Shown: positions 18,722 through 29,060, counted from the first letter of the stretch. The stretch: 64,000 bases of DNA from Ogataea parapolymorpha DL-1 (GCF_000187245.1 NC_027863.1:302735-366734), one strand, 5' to 3'. Made by a program: numbers and translations. Notes: generated by a model from the letters alone, not told the origin.

Positions 18722-20377
18722 ATGGAGAGACTCGACCTAGCCACCTACAGCAAGGAGATCAAGCAGAACTACGACAAACTCATCTCCGGTGAACTGTCCT
18801 ATGTCATTTACACCACCCAAAAAGACTCATCTCTCAAGCCTACAGTCCAAGGCGACGGAGACATCAACGAGTTTGTGACCGAGTTTGAAGAAGGCGCAGT
18901 CCAATTCGGTTACATTCGTGTCAATCCGTACGGTTCTGACGTCCAGAAGATTTTGCTAGTTGGCTGGTGTCCAGACTCTGCTCCTTTGAAGAGCAAAGTG
19001 TCGTTTTCAAATAACGTTGCCGAAGTCGGCAGGATCTTGCACTACCACGTCCAGGTGACTGCTAGAGATCCTGATGACCTGGACGTGGACGACCTGCTGA
19101 AAACTGTGAGTAATGCTTCCGGTGCCAGGTATTCCATCCAATCGCTGCCACAGTCTTCTGCTCCTAAGACCACCAAGCCTGCCCCAAAGCCTGTCCCTAA
19201 GCCTGCCAAAACAGAAGATCCAGCACCTACCAAGCCCGCTAGAGACACTCCACTAAGACCGGCTACAACTCCTGCTCCAGCCAAGCCTGCTGAACAAGAC
19301 GACGAATGGGGTGGAGAAGAAGAAATCCAGGAGAGAGACTTCAGCAAAAAGCCATTGGAGACTCTTCCTTCAGCATACAAGCCAACAAAAGTCGACATTG
19401 AGACGCTGAGAAAGGGTCCATCACAAACGACCAGCTCGCAACCCGCCACTGTTTCATTGAGTCTTGGAGACGGTCGCCTGTCTTCCCTGCCTAAACCAAA
19501 AGTGACAAACTCTGTCGCTTCCAAATTCCAGGAAGTTGTCCAGCCATCGTTTGGCTCGAAACCTTCCTTTGGTGCTCCTCCAAAGAGGGACGAACATGTC
19601 TCGTCTGGCCTGAACCGCAATTTCGGGGCCACTAATGGTAAGACCCCTGCTCAACTCTGGGCTGAAAAGAAAGGACAGTTCAAAGATGTCGAGACTGATT
19701 CGAAGCCTGTGAATGCTGAGTCTGAAGAAGAGACCAATGTGCACGTCAACGATGTCAGAGCCAAGCTGGAGGCCCTGAAGACGGAGGAAGAGCCAAAGCA
19801 AGCATTTCCTCCTCCACCAGTGAGATCCTCGTTCCCACCTCCTCCAGTCAGAACTGTTCCGAAAGAGGAAGAAGAGAAGGAGTCTGAGCCAGAACAGGAA
19901 AAGGAGGCCGCGCCTGCCCCTCCTACCGCACCACGTCCGGCTCCTGCTGCTCCATCGGCAGCTCCAACGGCAGTTGCAGAGTACGATTACGAGGCAGCTG
20001 AGGACAACGAGATTGGATTCGCAGAGGGTGAGGTTATTGTGGACATCAAATTTGTCGATGAGGACTGGTGGCTCGGAACCAATGCTGCTGGCAAAACCGG
20101 TCTCTTCCCTGCCACATATGTTGTCCTGAACGAGAAAAAAGATGAAGAACCAGCTGCTGAAGAGGTCCCAGAACCAGAACCAGAACCAGAGCCAGAAGCT
20201 TCTAAAGGGTTGACTGCCGTCGCAGAGTACGACTACGACGCTACTGAGGACAACGAAATCAGTTTCAAAGAGCAGGATATCATTACAGAAATCGAACAGG
20301 TCGACGAGGACTGGTGGCTGGGATCCTGCAATGGCGAAAGAGGACTGTTCCCTGCCAACTACGTTAAGCTACAATAG
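18722..20377 (+). CDS. ABP1: Actin-binding protein Abp1 with two SH3 domains
   Basis: Abp1 binds F-actin and activates Arp2/3 at endocytic patches. Residues 1-140 form an ADF-homology domain. The central region is Pro/Lys/Ala-rich with an acidic DDEWGGEEE segment, which fits the Arp2/3-activating acidic motif, and repeated FPPPPVR proline motifs. Two SH3 domains end the protein, at about residues 415-470 and 495-551. Both have ALYDY-type openings ([14 protein letters not shown]), the EDWWLG signature and a terminal GLFPA.YV. They are separated by an acidic EPEPEPE linker. S. cerevisiae Abp1 has one SH3. The 551-residue length is otherwise normal. Confidence 0.95.
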   Translation: MERLDLATYSKEIKQNYDKLISGELSYVIYTTQKDSSLKPTVQGDGDINEFVTEFEEGAVQFGYIRVNPYGSDVQKILLVGWCPDSAPLKSKVSFSNNVAEVGRILHYHVQVTARDPDDLDVDDLLKTVSNASGARYSIQSLPQSSAPKTTKPAPKPVPKPAKTEDPAPTKPARDTPLRPATTPAPAKPAEQDDEWGGEEEIQERDFSKKPLETLPSAYKPTKVDIETLRKGPSQTTSSQPATVSLSLGDGRLSSLPKPKVTNSVASKFQEVVQPSFGSKPSFGAPPKRDEHVSSGLNRNFGATNGKTPAQLWAEKKGQFKDVETDSKPVNAESEEETNVHVNDVRAKLEALKTEEEPKQAFPPPPVRSSFPPPPVRTVPKEEEEKESEPEQEKEAAPAPPTAPRPAPAAPSAAPTAVAEYDYEAAEDNEIGFAEGEVIVDIKFVDEDWWLGTNAAGKTGLFPATYVVLNEKKDEEPAAEEVPEPEPEPEPEASKGLTAVAEYDYDATEDNEISFKEQDIITEIEQVDEDWWLGSCNGERGLFPANYVKLQ

Positions 20378-20428
20378 TGCGAAAAAGGATATTAGCAAGT
20401 TGTATAAATAACATCTAGAATTGGTAGT

Positions 20429-21893
20429 TCACTCTGACTTTTGCTTGAAGAGCATTCCCCAGAGATACAGTGCCGGAGCGCCGGCTGCTGTTCTCTTGAG
20501 CCCACGCCGTGCAACAATGCCCTCGTGGGCATTGAGAGATCTCACGTAGACGGGTATTTTTATCCAGTCGAGCTCATTCAAATTTGCACACATCAACGTG
20601 CGCCTATCATCGTATGGTAGCGGTTCGAGCTTGTCTGTCAATGGAAGTTCTGCCAACGGGCCGATATCCATCTTATTTGTCAAGTATTCGAGACATTCGG
20701 CAGCTTTTTCGGCGTCAAACTCGACCTGCATTGGGTTTGTATCTTTAAGTGATTCGGATCCTGCAACCGAGTCTGTCGAAGACTCCTCCTTATCGCCCTG
20801 ATCCTCGGCAGACAGCTCCTGAAGTGTATTTTCAACAATCTCCTGCGTTGCCTCGGCTAGTGGATCCTCGTGCTCTCTTTTTTGGGTATGGTGCCGCGCT
20901 TTGTTGCCCTCCAATCGCTCCTGTAAAGTCTTCCAGGCACCTCCATGGTCGAACTCCTTCAGAAGCGACTTCCTTATCGCACTTTTCACAGTTCCAAATA
21001 CACTCGCCACGAAGATCACCGGGAGAACTAACGGCAGAAGCATAATCATGACTCCAATGGCAATATTGCGGGTCCGTTGAAGATGGTCAACTTCTGTACT
21101 CTTTTTCAATTCTGGATGGTACATCGTGGCCTTCAGATCTATAACTCGAACCGGGTACTCTTTGCCTAGCACCCTTGCTGACGGCAACCCGTCCACGTAT
21201 TTGATTTCCAGGTTTTCCCAAAATTCGAACGGATTGTAGTTGGAGATGTACGAGGTAGCAAAGCTGACAAGTCTGTCGTTGCGTACATTGGCAAGCAGTA
21301 TCCTGACCTTGAATAGGGACAACCCTTTGAAGTACTTGCTATTCTTGTCTGCCATCTGCGGAAGCAGATCAGACTTGTAAATGAACAAGTCTTTTCCTGA
21401 CTGTCCCACGAGTCTGCTACCAAGAAAATTCATCGCCCTGTCGAGGATCCGAGAAGTCCTAAAGAATTTCACTCCAAGATGCGGCGATGCAAACGTGCTG
21501 AACACTGCAGGCTCAATGCGGTCGAAAAAGCCAATCTCGTACAGTTCTCCAATACAGTACCTCGCAATCAGCCCCCCTAAACTGTATCCCACCACGCTAA
21601 TCTTTTTGACTTCCACATCCTCATCGCTCTTCAAATTTTCGATCGCATCAAATATATCCTTGATGACTCGGTCTCCGTTCACCTTGATACCGTCGTAGGT
21701 TTTAAAGGACCCAAAAGACGAGGGCTTTAAATAGTGGATTCGGTCTTCGGAAGATTGCAAACACTCCTGGAGAACCTGTTCCACCATGTCCATATGGCTG
21801 GAAACCCCCCACATACTGAATTGTTAGCATTGGCGCGTCTTCCGAGCCAACTTACCCGTGGATCAGAACAATTAGATGGCCCACTTTTGCCAT
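20429..21893 (-). CDS. LPL1: Lpl1-type phospholipase (DUF676 serine hydrolase), one intron
   Basis: This is a lipase of the ROG1/LPL1 alpha/beta-hydrolase family; Lpl1 is a lipid-droplet phospholipase in S. cerevisiae. The nucleophile elbow GYSLGG is present, and a hydrophobic segment (IMLLPLVLPVIFVASVFG) lies in the C-terminal half. Without splicing the protein would begin at MWGVSSHM and lack the essential oxyanion strand. Two exons restore it: 21856-21893 encodes MAKVGHLIVLIHG, then a 40-nt intron at 21816-21855 (GTAAGT, TGCTAAC, CAG), then exon 2 at 20429-21815, giving the HGMWG motif. Total 474 residues, close to S. cerevisiae Lpl1 (450). Only 76 bp separate its ATG from that of ERG8. 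Confidence 0.88.
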
Positions 21894-21936
21894 CTTTAGT
21901 AGAGGAAATAAATATCGAACCGCTACAAAATTTCCG

Positions 21937-21942
21937 ACGCGT
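21937..21942. promoter_or_regulatory. MCB-type ACGCGT in the LPL1-ERG8 promoter
   Basis: The palindrome GACGCGTC sits in the 76-bp divergent promoter between LPL1 and ERG8. It matches the core of MBF sites. Any cell-cycle regulation is inferred. Confidence 0.35.
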
Positions 21943-21969
21943 CGATATATTTTTTTCCCATCGTTGGCA

Positions 21970-23265
21970 ATGTTTAGTGCTCCCGGCAAGGCCTTTGTGG
22001 CTGGAGGCTATTTGGTTCTGGATCCCAAATACAAAGCATTCGTGATTGCCCTGTCCTCCAGAATGTATGCCCATGCCCATGTGGAGAAAGAAGCTGGAGA
22101 ATACACCGAGGTGTGTGTCAAATCCCCCCAATTCGCAGAGGGAGAATGGTGCTACAAGATAGATCTTTCCCGACCTGATCTCACTCAGGAAATACATGGC
22201 CGCCACAATCCCTTTGTGAAGTCCACGATTGACATTTTGTTTCTGTATTTGGCACCAAAACAGAATAAGCGTATCACCATCACCATCTTCTCTGATCCAG
22301 AATACCACTCGCAGAAAGACTCCATGCCGAAAACCTCAAAAACCGGTCTCAAAACCTTCTACTACCACTCACAGCCAATAAACAAGGTGGCAAAGACCGG
22401 ACTGGGCTCGAGTGCAGGTCTGGTTGCGTGCTTGACAACGGCTCTGCTCTCGTGTTTCAGCGAAAACTTTGACGTGAAAAACGAGACAACGCTTACCAGG
22501 ATCCATAATCTTGCTCAGGTTGCTCATTGTCATGCCCAGGGGAAAATTGGCTCAGGATTCGATGTGGCTGCTGCAACGTTTGGCTCCATTGTCTATCGTA
22601 GATTCGATCCACAGCTGGTAAACAGAGTCATAGAGTCTTGGAAAAATGAGGACTTGGTGCAATTGGTCGATAACACAGACTGGAAGATAGAACACACAAA
22701 GTGCTGTCTGCCTCCAGGAATTAAATTGCTCATGGGGGACATTGTGGGCGGGTCCGAAACCCCAAAGCTGGTCTCCAAGGTTCTGGAATGGAGGAAAAAA
22801 GAACCCGAGAGATCGCTGGAAGTGTGGACGCATCTGAACTCGAACAACATGCGGCTCGTTGAGTCGCTGGAAAAGCTACAAGATTTCAGCAAAAAACAGC
22901 CAGAAACTTACAAATTGTCGCTGCGAAGCCTAGTGGAAGGCAACAAAAGCGGCTTCAGCGACGTTGTCTCCAGTATCCAAGGAATTCGCCAGTACATGAA
23001 AATCATGACGCAGGAGAGTGGTGCCGAAATTGAGCCCGACCAGCAGACTGAACTGCTAGACTACTGCATGTCGCTAAACGGTGTTTTGGGCGGAGTGGTG
23101 CCTGGAGCTGGTGGCTACGACGCAGTGTGCCTGCTGGTGGCCCAAGAAGCCATCCCAGAAGTGGTTGAACGCACAAAAGATCTTTCTGTGACGTGGTTGA
23201 ACCTGCACGAGCAAGAAACAGGCATCCGCGAAGAAGACGTCTCGAGCTTTATCGGTCTTTTATAG
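21970..23265 (+). CDS. ERG8: Phosphomevalonate kinase
   Basis: Erg8 phosphorylates mevalonate-5-phosphate in the mevalonate pathway that leads to sterols and isoprenoids. It belongs to the GHMP kinases. The N-terminal strand FSAPGKAFVAGGYLVLDPKYKAFV is diagnostic, the ATP loop reads KTGLGSSAGLVACLTTALL, and QAHCHAQGKIGSGFDVAAA-like and PGAGGYDAVCLL motifs are present. The first ATG in frame is 21970, giving 431 residues (451 in S. cerevisiae). The pathway enzyme ERG10 is also in the window at 53-54 kb. Confidence 0.96.
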   Translation: MFSAPGKAFVAGGYLVLDPKYKAFVIALSSRMYAHAHVEKEAGEYTEVCVKSPQFAEGEWCYKIDLSRPDLTQEIHGRHNPFVKSTIDILFLYLAPKQNKRITITIFSDPEYHSQKDSMPKTSKTGLKTFYYHSQPINKVAKTGLGSSAGLVACLTTALLSCFSENFDVKNETTLTRIHNLAQVAHCHAQGKIGSGFDVAAATFGSIVYRRFDPQLVNRVIESWKNEDLVQLVDNTDWKIEHTKCCLPPGIKLLMGDIVGGSETPKLVSKVLEWRKKEPERSLEVWTHLNSNNMRLVESLEKLQDFSKKQPETYKLSLRSLVEGNKSGFSDVVSSIQGIRQYMKIMTQESGAEIEPDQQTELLDYCMSLNGVLGGVVPGAGGYDAVCLLVAQEAIPEVVERTKDLSVTWLNLHEQETGIREEDVSSFIGLL

Positions 23266-23414
23266 ATAAAGAAATGTAATTGGCACACCTCGCACCTGCC
23301 ACAAATTTATGCGGGCAAGGGTCCCTCACCGCGAAGCCTCATCACGTAATAAAGCAAATATAGTAACTGAAAACAACAAGGGCATTAGAATAGAGGGTTT
23401 GTGTACCTTTCGTT

Positions 23415-25217
23415 ATGTTGTCAACTGATTCAGCAGTGAGCATTCCGGACTCTTCTATTTCCAATAGAGGCCCTGAGCACTACGAGCTCAGCAGGTATCT
23501 TCCCCCTTATCGGTCGTTACTGAACCCCAACCGAACTTTCGACTACCGAAGCCACAAGTATGTGGAAGGGTCCGTGGAGTTTAAATTCAGCAGTCTTTTT
23601 ACTAGGAAGAAGAAGCCGGAATCGAATATCAAGATGAAGTACCGGTCGTTGCTTACCCCACTATCGAATACCAGGAAGCGTATCATGGATGCCGCTTCTG
23701 ATACACTGTCAGTGAAATCACTAAGGTCTTCGCTTTCGGTTGCCAGCTTGAGGAAGTCTACCAACTTGAGTGCTCATCATTTGATGGATCTCCCGGATGA
23801 GATTCTGACAATGGTGATCTCGTATCTTAGAGATGACCAGAAATCGCTGGTATATCTCCTCTATGTGAACAAAAGGTTGAATATGAGTGTTAAGCCTGTA
23901 CTCTACGAGAATCCATACGTCTCATCCACATACAGGTTGGCTCAGCTAGTTCATACGATCAACAATAGCAAGGAATTGGCCCTCATGATTAAGACTATTG
24001 ATCTGTCGACAATAAATCCTGGCTTAGAGTTGGAGGAAAATGCGTTCCGGTTATATGACATATTTGCACAACAAGGTGACGACGCAATGCCTTTCGCCTC
24101 TAACGACAAAGACATACTTGCTGGCTGGAGGGACTGGAGATACAGAAACCACCCATTGTATGGGCTGCAGCGCACCCTTACCGGACAGACTTATCGGTCA
24201 TCACGGAGCTCTAGACCTGAGATGAAGGATCGCAAACTGTCGGCTTCTTCAAACTCTACCACAGGTTCTCTGTTCTCCAATAACGAGGATTACGAAACAG
24301 ATTCGTCGCGCACATTGTCCGCTTCTCCAATAAGAACCAAGAGGAAAAAACATACTTTCAGGAACTCCTTGAAGCAGGTATTCAAGAGTGCTTCCTCAGG
24401 TACAGTCACAACCTTCGAGATCTCAGACTGGTACAGTGATCTCAGACTGACAAAATCTACCACTCCCAAATTCCCTCCTAGAGTTAGTGATCTCGACTAC
24501 CTGACGCAGCCTGATTCGCTGGTGGTTGGCGAGAAAACTCAACCATACTCGACTCCTCATCCACTTCAAAACAGATTTTTGAGCCAGTACTGCTACTCTA
24601 AAGATATTCCGATTGGATACTTGTTGCACATTTTCCAAGAGTGTGAGAATCTCGTTCACGTGGACCTCACTGGTGTCTCTTGTAGCAACGACTTCGAGAT
24701 GAAAGATTACGAATACTTCAATTGGCAGACCTCCAAGGGTAAAATTAAGCAGGTCCCTGTAATCGGCTACCGTTCTTTGTTGCTCGACACAGAGGAAGAC
24801 GAGCGCAAGAGAAAAGAAGAAAATGCCATGTTATCTCGATTCAAGTCAGAAAAGCCAATTTACTGGTCGGACACTCAGCGTGAGATAGACTGGGAGAATA
24901 CAGATTGTGTGAAGCTTGAATTTGACGATATCTGGAAACAGCTGAATAGGCTGAGGAATCTGCGCACTATCAAACTTTGCTCTATCTGCTGGCTTGAGAA
25001 GTCCGTGATTGAGAGAATGGTGGCCGATTCGCAATCCGAAACCCGCTTAGAGTACATTGATTGTACTGATTCGGGAATGAGAAAATCACTAGACTGGGCT
25101 AAACGAAGGACCGTTAAACAGTGGAAACGTTACTTCCGTTCTGAGAATGTGCCTCGCGCACCCCAGATAGCCACCCGAGGCTACAATTTTGAAAATATCG
25201 GTCGCGAGTATTACTGA
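23415..25217 (+). CDS. F-box protein of unknown target
   Basis: The 600-residue product has a basic, Ser-rich N-terminus (RKKKPESN, SLRSSLSVASLRKS). A clear F-box follows at about residues 117-155 (LMDLPDEILTMVISYLRDDQKSLVYLLYVNKRLN), the motif that binds Skp1 in SCF ubiquitin ligases. The C-terminal two thirds contain spaced Leu-rich segments (ENLVHVDLTGVSC, LRNLRTIKLCSICWLE, LEYIDCTDSG) that look like degenerate leucine-rich repeats, plus a long Ser-rich basic insert near residues 265-330. It may correspond to the S. cerevisiae F-box protein YDR306C, but I cannot confirm this. Confidence 0.75.
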   Translation: MLSTDSAVSIPDSSISNRGPEHYELSRYLPPYRSLLNPNRTFDYRSHKYVEGSVEFKFSSLFTRKKKPESNIKMKYRSLLTPLSNTRKRIMDAASDTLSVKSLRSSLSVASLRKSTNLSAHHLMDLPDEILTMVISYLRDDQKSLVYLLYVNKRLNMSVKPVLYENPYVSSTYRLAQLVHTINNSKELALMIKTIDLSTINPGLELEENAFRLYDIFAQQGDDAMPFASNDKDILAGWRDWRYRNHPLYGLQRTLTGQTYRSSRSSRPEMKDRKLSASSNSTTGSLFSNNEDYETDSSRTLSASPIRTKRKKHTFRNSLKQVFKSASSGTVTTFEISDWYSDLRLTKSTTPKFPPRVSDLDYLTQPDSLVVGEKTQPYSTPHPLQNRFLSQYCYSKDIPIGYLLHIFQECENLVHVDLTGVSCSNDFEMKDYEYFNWQTSKGKIKQVPVIGYRSLLLDTEEDERKRKEENAMLSRFKSEKPIYWSDTQREIDWENTDCVKLEFDDIWKQLNRLRNLRTIKLCSICWLEKSVIERMVADSQSETRLEYIDCTDSGMRKSLDWAKRRTVKQWKRYFRSENVPRAPQIATRGYNFENIGREYY

Positions 25218-25983
25218 TGTATAATTAGCGCATTTTACGCTGCTAGAATTTATTATGCTGCAATATTAATATCTGAGTAAAATTGGACCGAACCCTAAAT
25301 TCGAAGATATCGATATTGTCCATACTCCACTTCATTTATTGTACAGAAATAACCCTACATTCTAGACCATAGTGGTGACTACGGTCTTATATTTTGTGGT
25401 TCGCGCACGATCTCCTATTCTCGTCAACATGTGACGACTAAAAATTGGGGTATCGGAACCAGCAAACATACCGCAAATGCAAATCTTATGATTAACTGCC
25501 TGAATGTACCACACTTTTATGCTATTTGTTGGCCCCGCGACAGGAGTCATTTGCCACCGAAGCTTTGTAGATGATTTGGCAACTATCAAAAAATGTTTAT
25601 TTTTAGGGCATTGTAATGCTGAGTGTGCTCAGTTTGCGTAGAGCCACTTATAGCTTAATTCCGACACTTGTAAATCTTTGGCGTTGTTCTCTTCTCTCTT
25701 TTTTTTTTCGTCGTTTGTGCTACCAATTCCGTTTTTGCTACCAAACAACAAAAAAAAATTATTTCGCTTCGTGCTACCGTCTGCTACCAAGCGAACGAAC
25801 CCGCTAAAACACTTAGGGACCTAAAGTGAGAAAACAGGCCGGAGAAGCCAGCTTTGTCACTTGAGTTTCCAATAACGACCGTTTTGAGCTTCTTTCCGAA
25901 CAGTTTTACAGCCCTATATTACCCGGAACCCTGCTACCATTCAAAGCCATTTTCGAGCGTATCGCATACTCAACATCCCGAAA
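25218..25983. promoter_or_regulatory. Long promoter region with five TGCTACC motifs and a Reb1-like site
   Basis: About 765 bp lie between the F-box gene stop and the next ATG. TGCTACCA occurs at 25718-25725, 25736-25743, 25782-25789 and 25932-25939, and the variant TGCTACCG at 25772-25779, all in one orientation. A TTACCCGG element at 25919-25926 matches the Reb1 core. T-rich and A-rich tracts flank the motif cluster, as in nucleosome-depleted promoters. No RNA gene was recognised. Confidence 0.55.
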
Positions 25984-27774
25984 ATGGACAGAAGGCTCCC
26001 ATTTCCAAACTACAATGACTACCAGAGACCATTCGTGTCTGCTGGTGAGCCCAATAATGGCCAACCGCTCCCGTCGTTGTCCACCCTGGGATCTTTGCCC
26101 ACCGTGTCAACAGCGCCCACGGTGTCTACAACGGGGATTCCTGAGGAATCGCGATCGCCGAAACAAATCCCATTGGCACAGACACATCAAGACCACCTCA
26201 TGTCCATAAACAAACACGTGATGAAAACCTTATTACAATCAAAATCTGGGGATGGATTACCTCCACAAACGCCTCCCGAAAAACCAAATCTTGGACGGAG
26301 CCGCCAGGACGGGCCTCTCGAAATCCCACGATTCATTCCATTCCCAGGATATCCCATCATACCCCCGGGCTACGTGCCGGTGATGATGTCTCCACAAGGT
26401 TTTTTGGTACCGATGCAATTTTCGCAGACCCCTGTCAAAGACGACGAAAAAAACACCGAAAATTATACGGCTCCAGAGTATCACAGTCCTCGCCCCGCGA
26501 AGGTGAGTAGGATTGCGCAGCTGATCAACTCCCCGACTTCCGAACCGCAACAGCTCTATGGTGTTGGAAATGCCGGCCCGATGGCTTTTCCCGTCAGCCC
26601 AACGTTGAACTCCAGGGACAAATTGGCTGCTTTCCAGCTATGTTTGGTTTCGCAGGAATATTTTTCAGCATTGGGGCCGCGGCTTTCCGAGAAGGAACAG
26701 GAGCTGATTGATGGGCTGAAGGCTTATGAGCCCGAAGTCACAGGCCAAGATATTGAAAAACTGCGCCAAGAATACACGAACCAGCTGAACCTCGTATCCA
26801 ACACGAAAACTATCGAAAAACCGTTTTCCAAACGCAGCCATCGTGTAAATAAGATACTACTGGGACTAGAACGTGACATGGCGGAGAAACGCGATTACGA
26901 AGTGCTTCGATTACAATTATACAAGGATTACCGGAGAAAACAGATTATTGACGAATATGTTGGCCAGACGATGGAGATATACAGCGCCTTATGCCTCGAC
27001 TACACTACGCGTCTCAGCAAGCTTAAAAAGTTCTTGCTACAACAGAAACAGCTCCTGAAACGAGAGGATGCTGAGTTTTTCAATGTTGCTACCGCAGACT
27101 CAGAGCGGCTCTGGCGAAGCACACTATCCGCTTCAGCAGGAGAACCTCAGGAGACTGCTCCACCGCCTAAAAAGAAGCAGAAAGTGGAACTGGAGCAACA
27201 AAAGCTGTCGGACAACGACAGCTACTCGTCATCGGCCTCTGTTTCTGGACTGCGTTCGTCGTCGAGAATCAGCAAGCAGTCGAAAGAGGATGCAAGACAC
27301 AAGAAACGACCACATCCAGTCAGTAAAGAGCCTGTTTTGGATCCGATGACACCAGTATCGACAGAAGAGCAGTTTCAGATGGTCACCAATCCAAACTCCA
27401 GAACGTACCAAACACATGTGATTGGTAGCTCGGACTCCTCTATCGCCGACCAGAGCGATCTAAAACAATTGGCCGAGCACTTCACAACGGAGTCTACGCT
27501 GGCTGCCGTCATCAAACGTAAAGAGGAAGAGGCGAAGGGCAAAAAGAAGAATAAAGTGCTACGAGACCTGATTATGGCACATGAATCTCAACAGGCGAAA
27601 AACCGAGGAAATGGAAGCCAACGGCCGTCGACGGCAGAATTGCTGAGTGTGCACGACAGTGATACGGACATGTGGAACATAAACTACTCTCTCGCACTGG
27701 TGCGAGAATACAAACTACCGCTGGGACTGACGCAGGAGGAGATTGACGACGATCTAGCACAACTGGGTATTTGA
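25984..27774 (+). CDS. Unrecognised, probably nuclear protein with coiled coil
   Basis: I do not recognise this 596-residue protein. The first 200 residues are Pro/Ser/Thr-rich and low complexity. Residues about 210-370 are the ordered core: helices SRDKLAAFQLCLVSQEYFSALGPRLSEKEQELIDGLKAYEPEVTG, then a basic helix KRSHRVNKILLGLERDMAEKRDYEVLRLQLYKDYRRKQIIDEY, then a coiled coil LSKLKKFLLQQKQLLKRED. A basic PPPKKKQKVE stretch near residue 395 looks like a nuclear localisation signal. The remainder is Ser-rich with a short C-terminal conserved-looking helix (YKLPLGLTQEEIDDDLAQLGI). A chromatin or transcription role is possible but unsupported. Its promoter carries five TGCTACC motifs. Confidence 0.6.
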   Translation: MDRRLPFPNYNDYQRPFVSAGEPNNGQPLPSLSTLGSLPTVSTAPTVSTTGIPEESRSPKQIPLAQTHQDHLMSINKHVMKTLLQSKSGDGLPPQTPPEKPNLGRSRQDGPLEIPRFIPFPGYPIIPPGYVPVMMSPQGFLVPMQFSQTPVKDDEKNTENYTAPEYHSPRPAKVSRIAQLINSPTSEPQQLYGVGNAGPMAFPVSPTLNSRDKLAAFQLCLVSQEYFSALGPRLSEKEQELIDGLKAYEPEVTGQDIEKLRQEYTNQLNLVSNTKTIEKPFSKRSHRVNKILLGLERDMAEKRDYEVLRLQLYKDYRRKQIIDEYVGQTMEIYSALCLDYTTRLSKLKKFLLQQKQLLKREDAEFFNVATADSERLWRSTLSASAGEPQETAPPPKKKQKVELEQQKLSDNDSYSSSASVSGLRSSSRISKQSKEDARHKKRPHPVSKEPVLDPMTPVSTEEQFQMVTNPNSRTYQTHVIGSSDSSIADQSDLKQLAEHFTTESTLAAVIKRKEEEAKGKKKNKVLRDLIMAHESQQAKNRGNGSQRPSTAELLSVHDSDTDMWNINYSLALVREYKLPLGLTQEEIDDDLAQLGI

Positions 27775-27836
27775 TGGTGTATGGAATAGAAGGGAAAAAC
27801 CCAGCTGGGTTACCCTACCATGCATTGGACCAGGAT

Positions 27837-27844
27837 TTACCCGG
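27837..27844. promoter_or_regulatory. Reb1-type site upstream of eIF5A
   Basis: TTACCCGG, the core of the Reb1 general regulatory factor site, lies about 190 bp upstream of the eIF5A ATG, the usual place for such sites in highly expressed yeast genes. Confidence 0.45.
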
Positions 27845-28024
27845 GGTTGGATTTCGGATCCGCCCGGCCGATGCCCGGTAGAGTGCGTAAAAGCTGGTAC
27901 GTATTTCGCTGAAAATAAAGGAAAAAAATTTTCTTGGTGTACGACGAAGACGAATAGGTCCAAATTGAAAAAAAAATGTATTGCTTGAATACTTTTGATT
28001 CAACTTATTTAAAAACTTATCAAG

Positions 28025-28548
28025 ATGGCTGAAGAAGAAGTAAGTAGCCAGCCGTGCGATAGCCGCCTTTCTGTACTCTAACCGCCTAGCACACCTTCGA
28101 GACCGCTGACGCTGGTTCCTCTTTGACCTACCCAATGCAATGTTCTGCATTGAGAAAGAACGGTTTCGTTGTCATCAAGGGTAGACCATGCAAGATTGTT
28201 GACATGTCCACCTCCAAGACTGGTAAGCACGGTCACGCTAAGGTTCACTTGGTTGCCATTGACATCTTCACCCAGAAGAAGTTGGAGGATCTGTCTCCAT
28301 CTACCCACAACATGGAGGTTCCATTCGTCACCAGAACTGAGTACCAACTGTTGGACATCGATGACGGCTACTTGAACTTGATGACCAACGATGGTGAGAC
28401 CAAGGATGACGTCAAGGCCCCAGAGGGTGAGTTGGGCGACAAGCTGCAAGCTGACTTCGACGAGGGCAAGGACTTGTTGGTTACCGTCATCTCTGCCATG
28501 GGTGAGGAGGCCTGTGTCTCCTACAAGGAGGCTCCAAAGGGCAACTAA
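28025..28548 (+). CDS. HYP2: Translation factor eIF5A, one intron
   Basis: eIF5A promotes peptide-bond formation at stalled sequences and carries the unique amino acid hypusine. Exon 1 (28025-28039) encodes MAEEE. A 50-nt intron (28040-28089; GTAAGT, CTCTAAC, TAG) follows, and exon 2 (28090-28548) starts [18 protein letters not shown]. The spliced product is 157 residues, exactly the family length. The hypusine site is Lys51 in [12 protein letters not shown]. The conserved Leu of YQLLDID is encoded by CTG, which shows standard decoding of CTG. Codon use is strongly biased, as expected for a very highly expressed gene. Confidence 0.98.
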
Positions 28549-28586
28549 ATGCGCAGCTTCAATTGCAGCATATATAATATAAAGGA

Positions 28587-28610
28587 TGTTTATTTAATTT
28601 TAAATAAACA
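28587..28610. terminator. Inverted repeat between convergent eIF5A and APS2
   Basis: Two perfect 11-nt arms, TGTTTATTTAA and TTAAATAAACA, with a 2-nt spacer lie between the convergent stops. With the adjacent TATATAATATA they can provide AT-rich 3'-end signals on both strands. Confidence 0.5.
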
Positions 28611-28625
28611 GACATATTCGTTCAC

Positions 28626-29060
28626 CTACTCCAAGTTATCGAGATAGTGTAGTCTGTCCAGCACAACCTGTTTGCTCGTTTCTTGAAACTCTCCACTCAA
28701 AAACATCTCGTCCAGCACCTGGTATACCTTGTAGAAGTTGAAGATGATGTCTAGCTCGCACACGTTGTTAAAGTAGCTATCGAGCACTTCCACCATCAAA
28801 TGGACCATTTCCAGATAGCTCAGCTCATTATCCTGAACATCGACGGCCATCACGAAAAATAAACCATTATATCGTCTGTACACAAGCTTCTGATTTTCGA
28901 AATTTACGAAGTTTGATTGTTTCTGATGATCTCGCGAAGAAATCAACCTATGCACCTTTAACATAGTCTGTTTTTTCTGCTTATCGGGAACACTGGTGTA
29001 CCATTTGGATATGCGCAGCTTTCCCTGTCGATTGAGCGCGATCAAGAAATGTATGCTCAT
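28626..29060 (-). CDS. APS2: AP-2 clathrin adaptor sigma subunit
   Basis: Sigma-2 is the small subunit of the AP-2 complex, which sorts cargo into clathrin-coated vesicles at the plasma membrane. The 144-residue longin-fold protein has the family hallmarks [32 protein letters not shown] and [33 protein letters not shown]. The NFV.F....LVYRRYAGL-type segment and YKVY are those of sigma-2 rather than sigma-1 (SFLEW, FEKAY). The C-terminus ends in YLDNLE. Convergent with eIF5A. Confidence 0.93.
   Translation of the reverse strand: MSIHFLIALNRQGKLRISKWYTSVPDKQKKQTMLKVHRLISSRDHQKQSNFVNFENQKLVYRRYNGLFFVMAVDVQDNELSYLEMVHLMVEVLDSYFNNVCELDIIFNFYKVYQVLDEMFLSGEFQETSKQVVLDRLHYLDNLE

Noticed and set aside
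21964..21969. ERG8 start two codons earlier
   Set aside because: That codon is TTG; the ATG at 21970 gives the conserved FSAPGK N-terminus.
25570..25635. Possible box C/D snoRNA (GATGATTT followed by CTGA)
   Set aside because: No terminal stem, weak C box and no C'/D' pair. Spacing alone is not enough.
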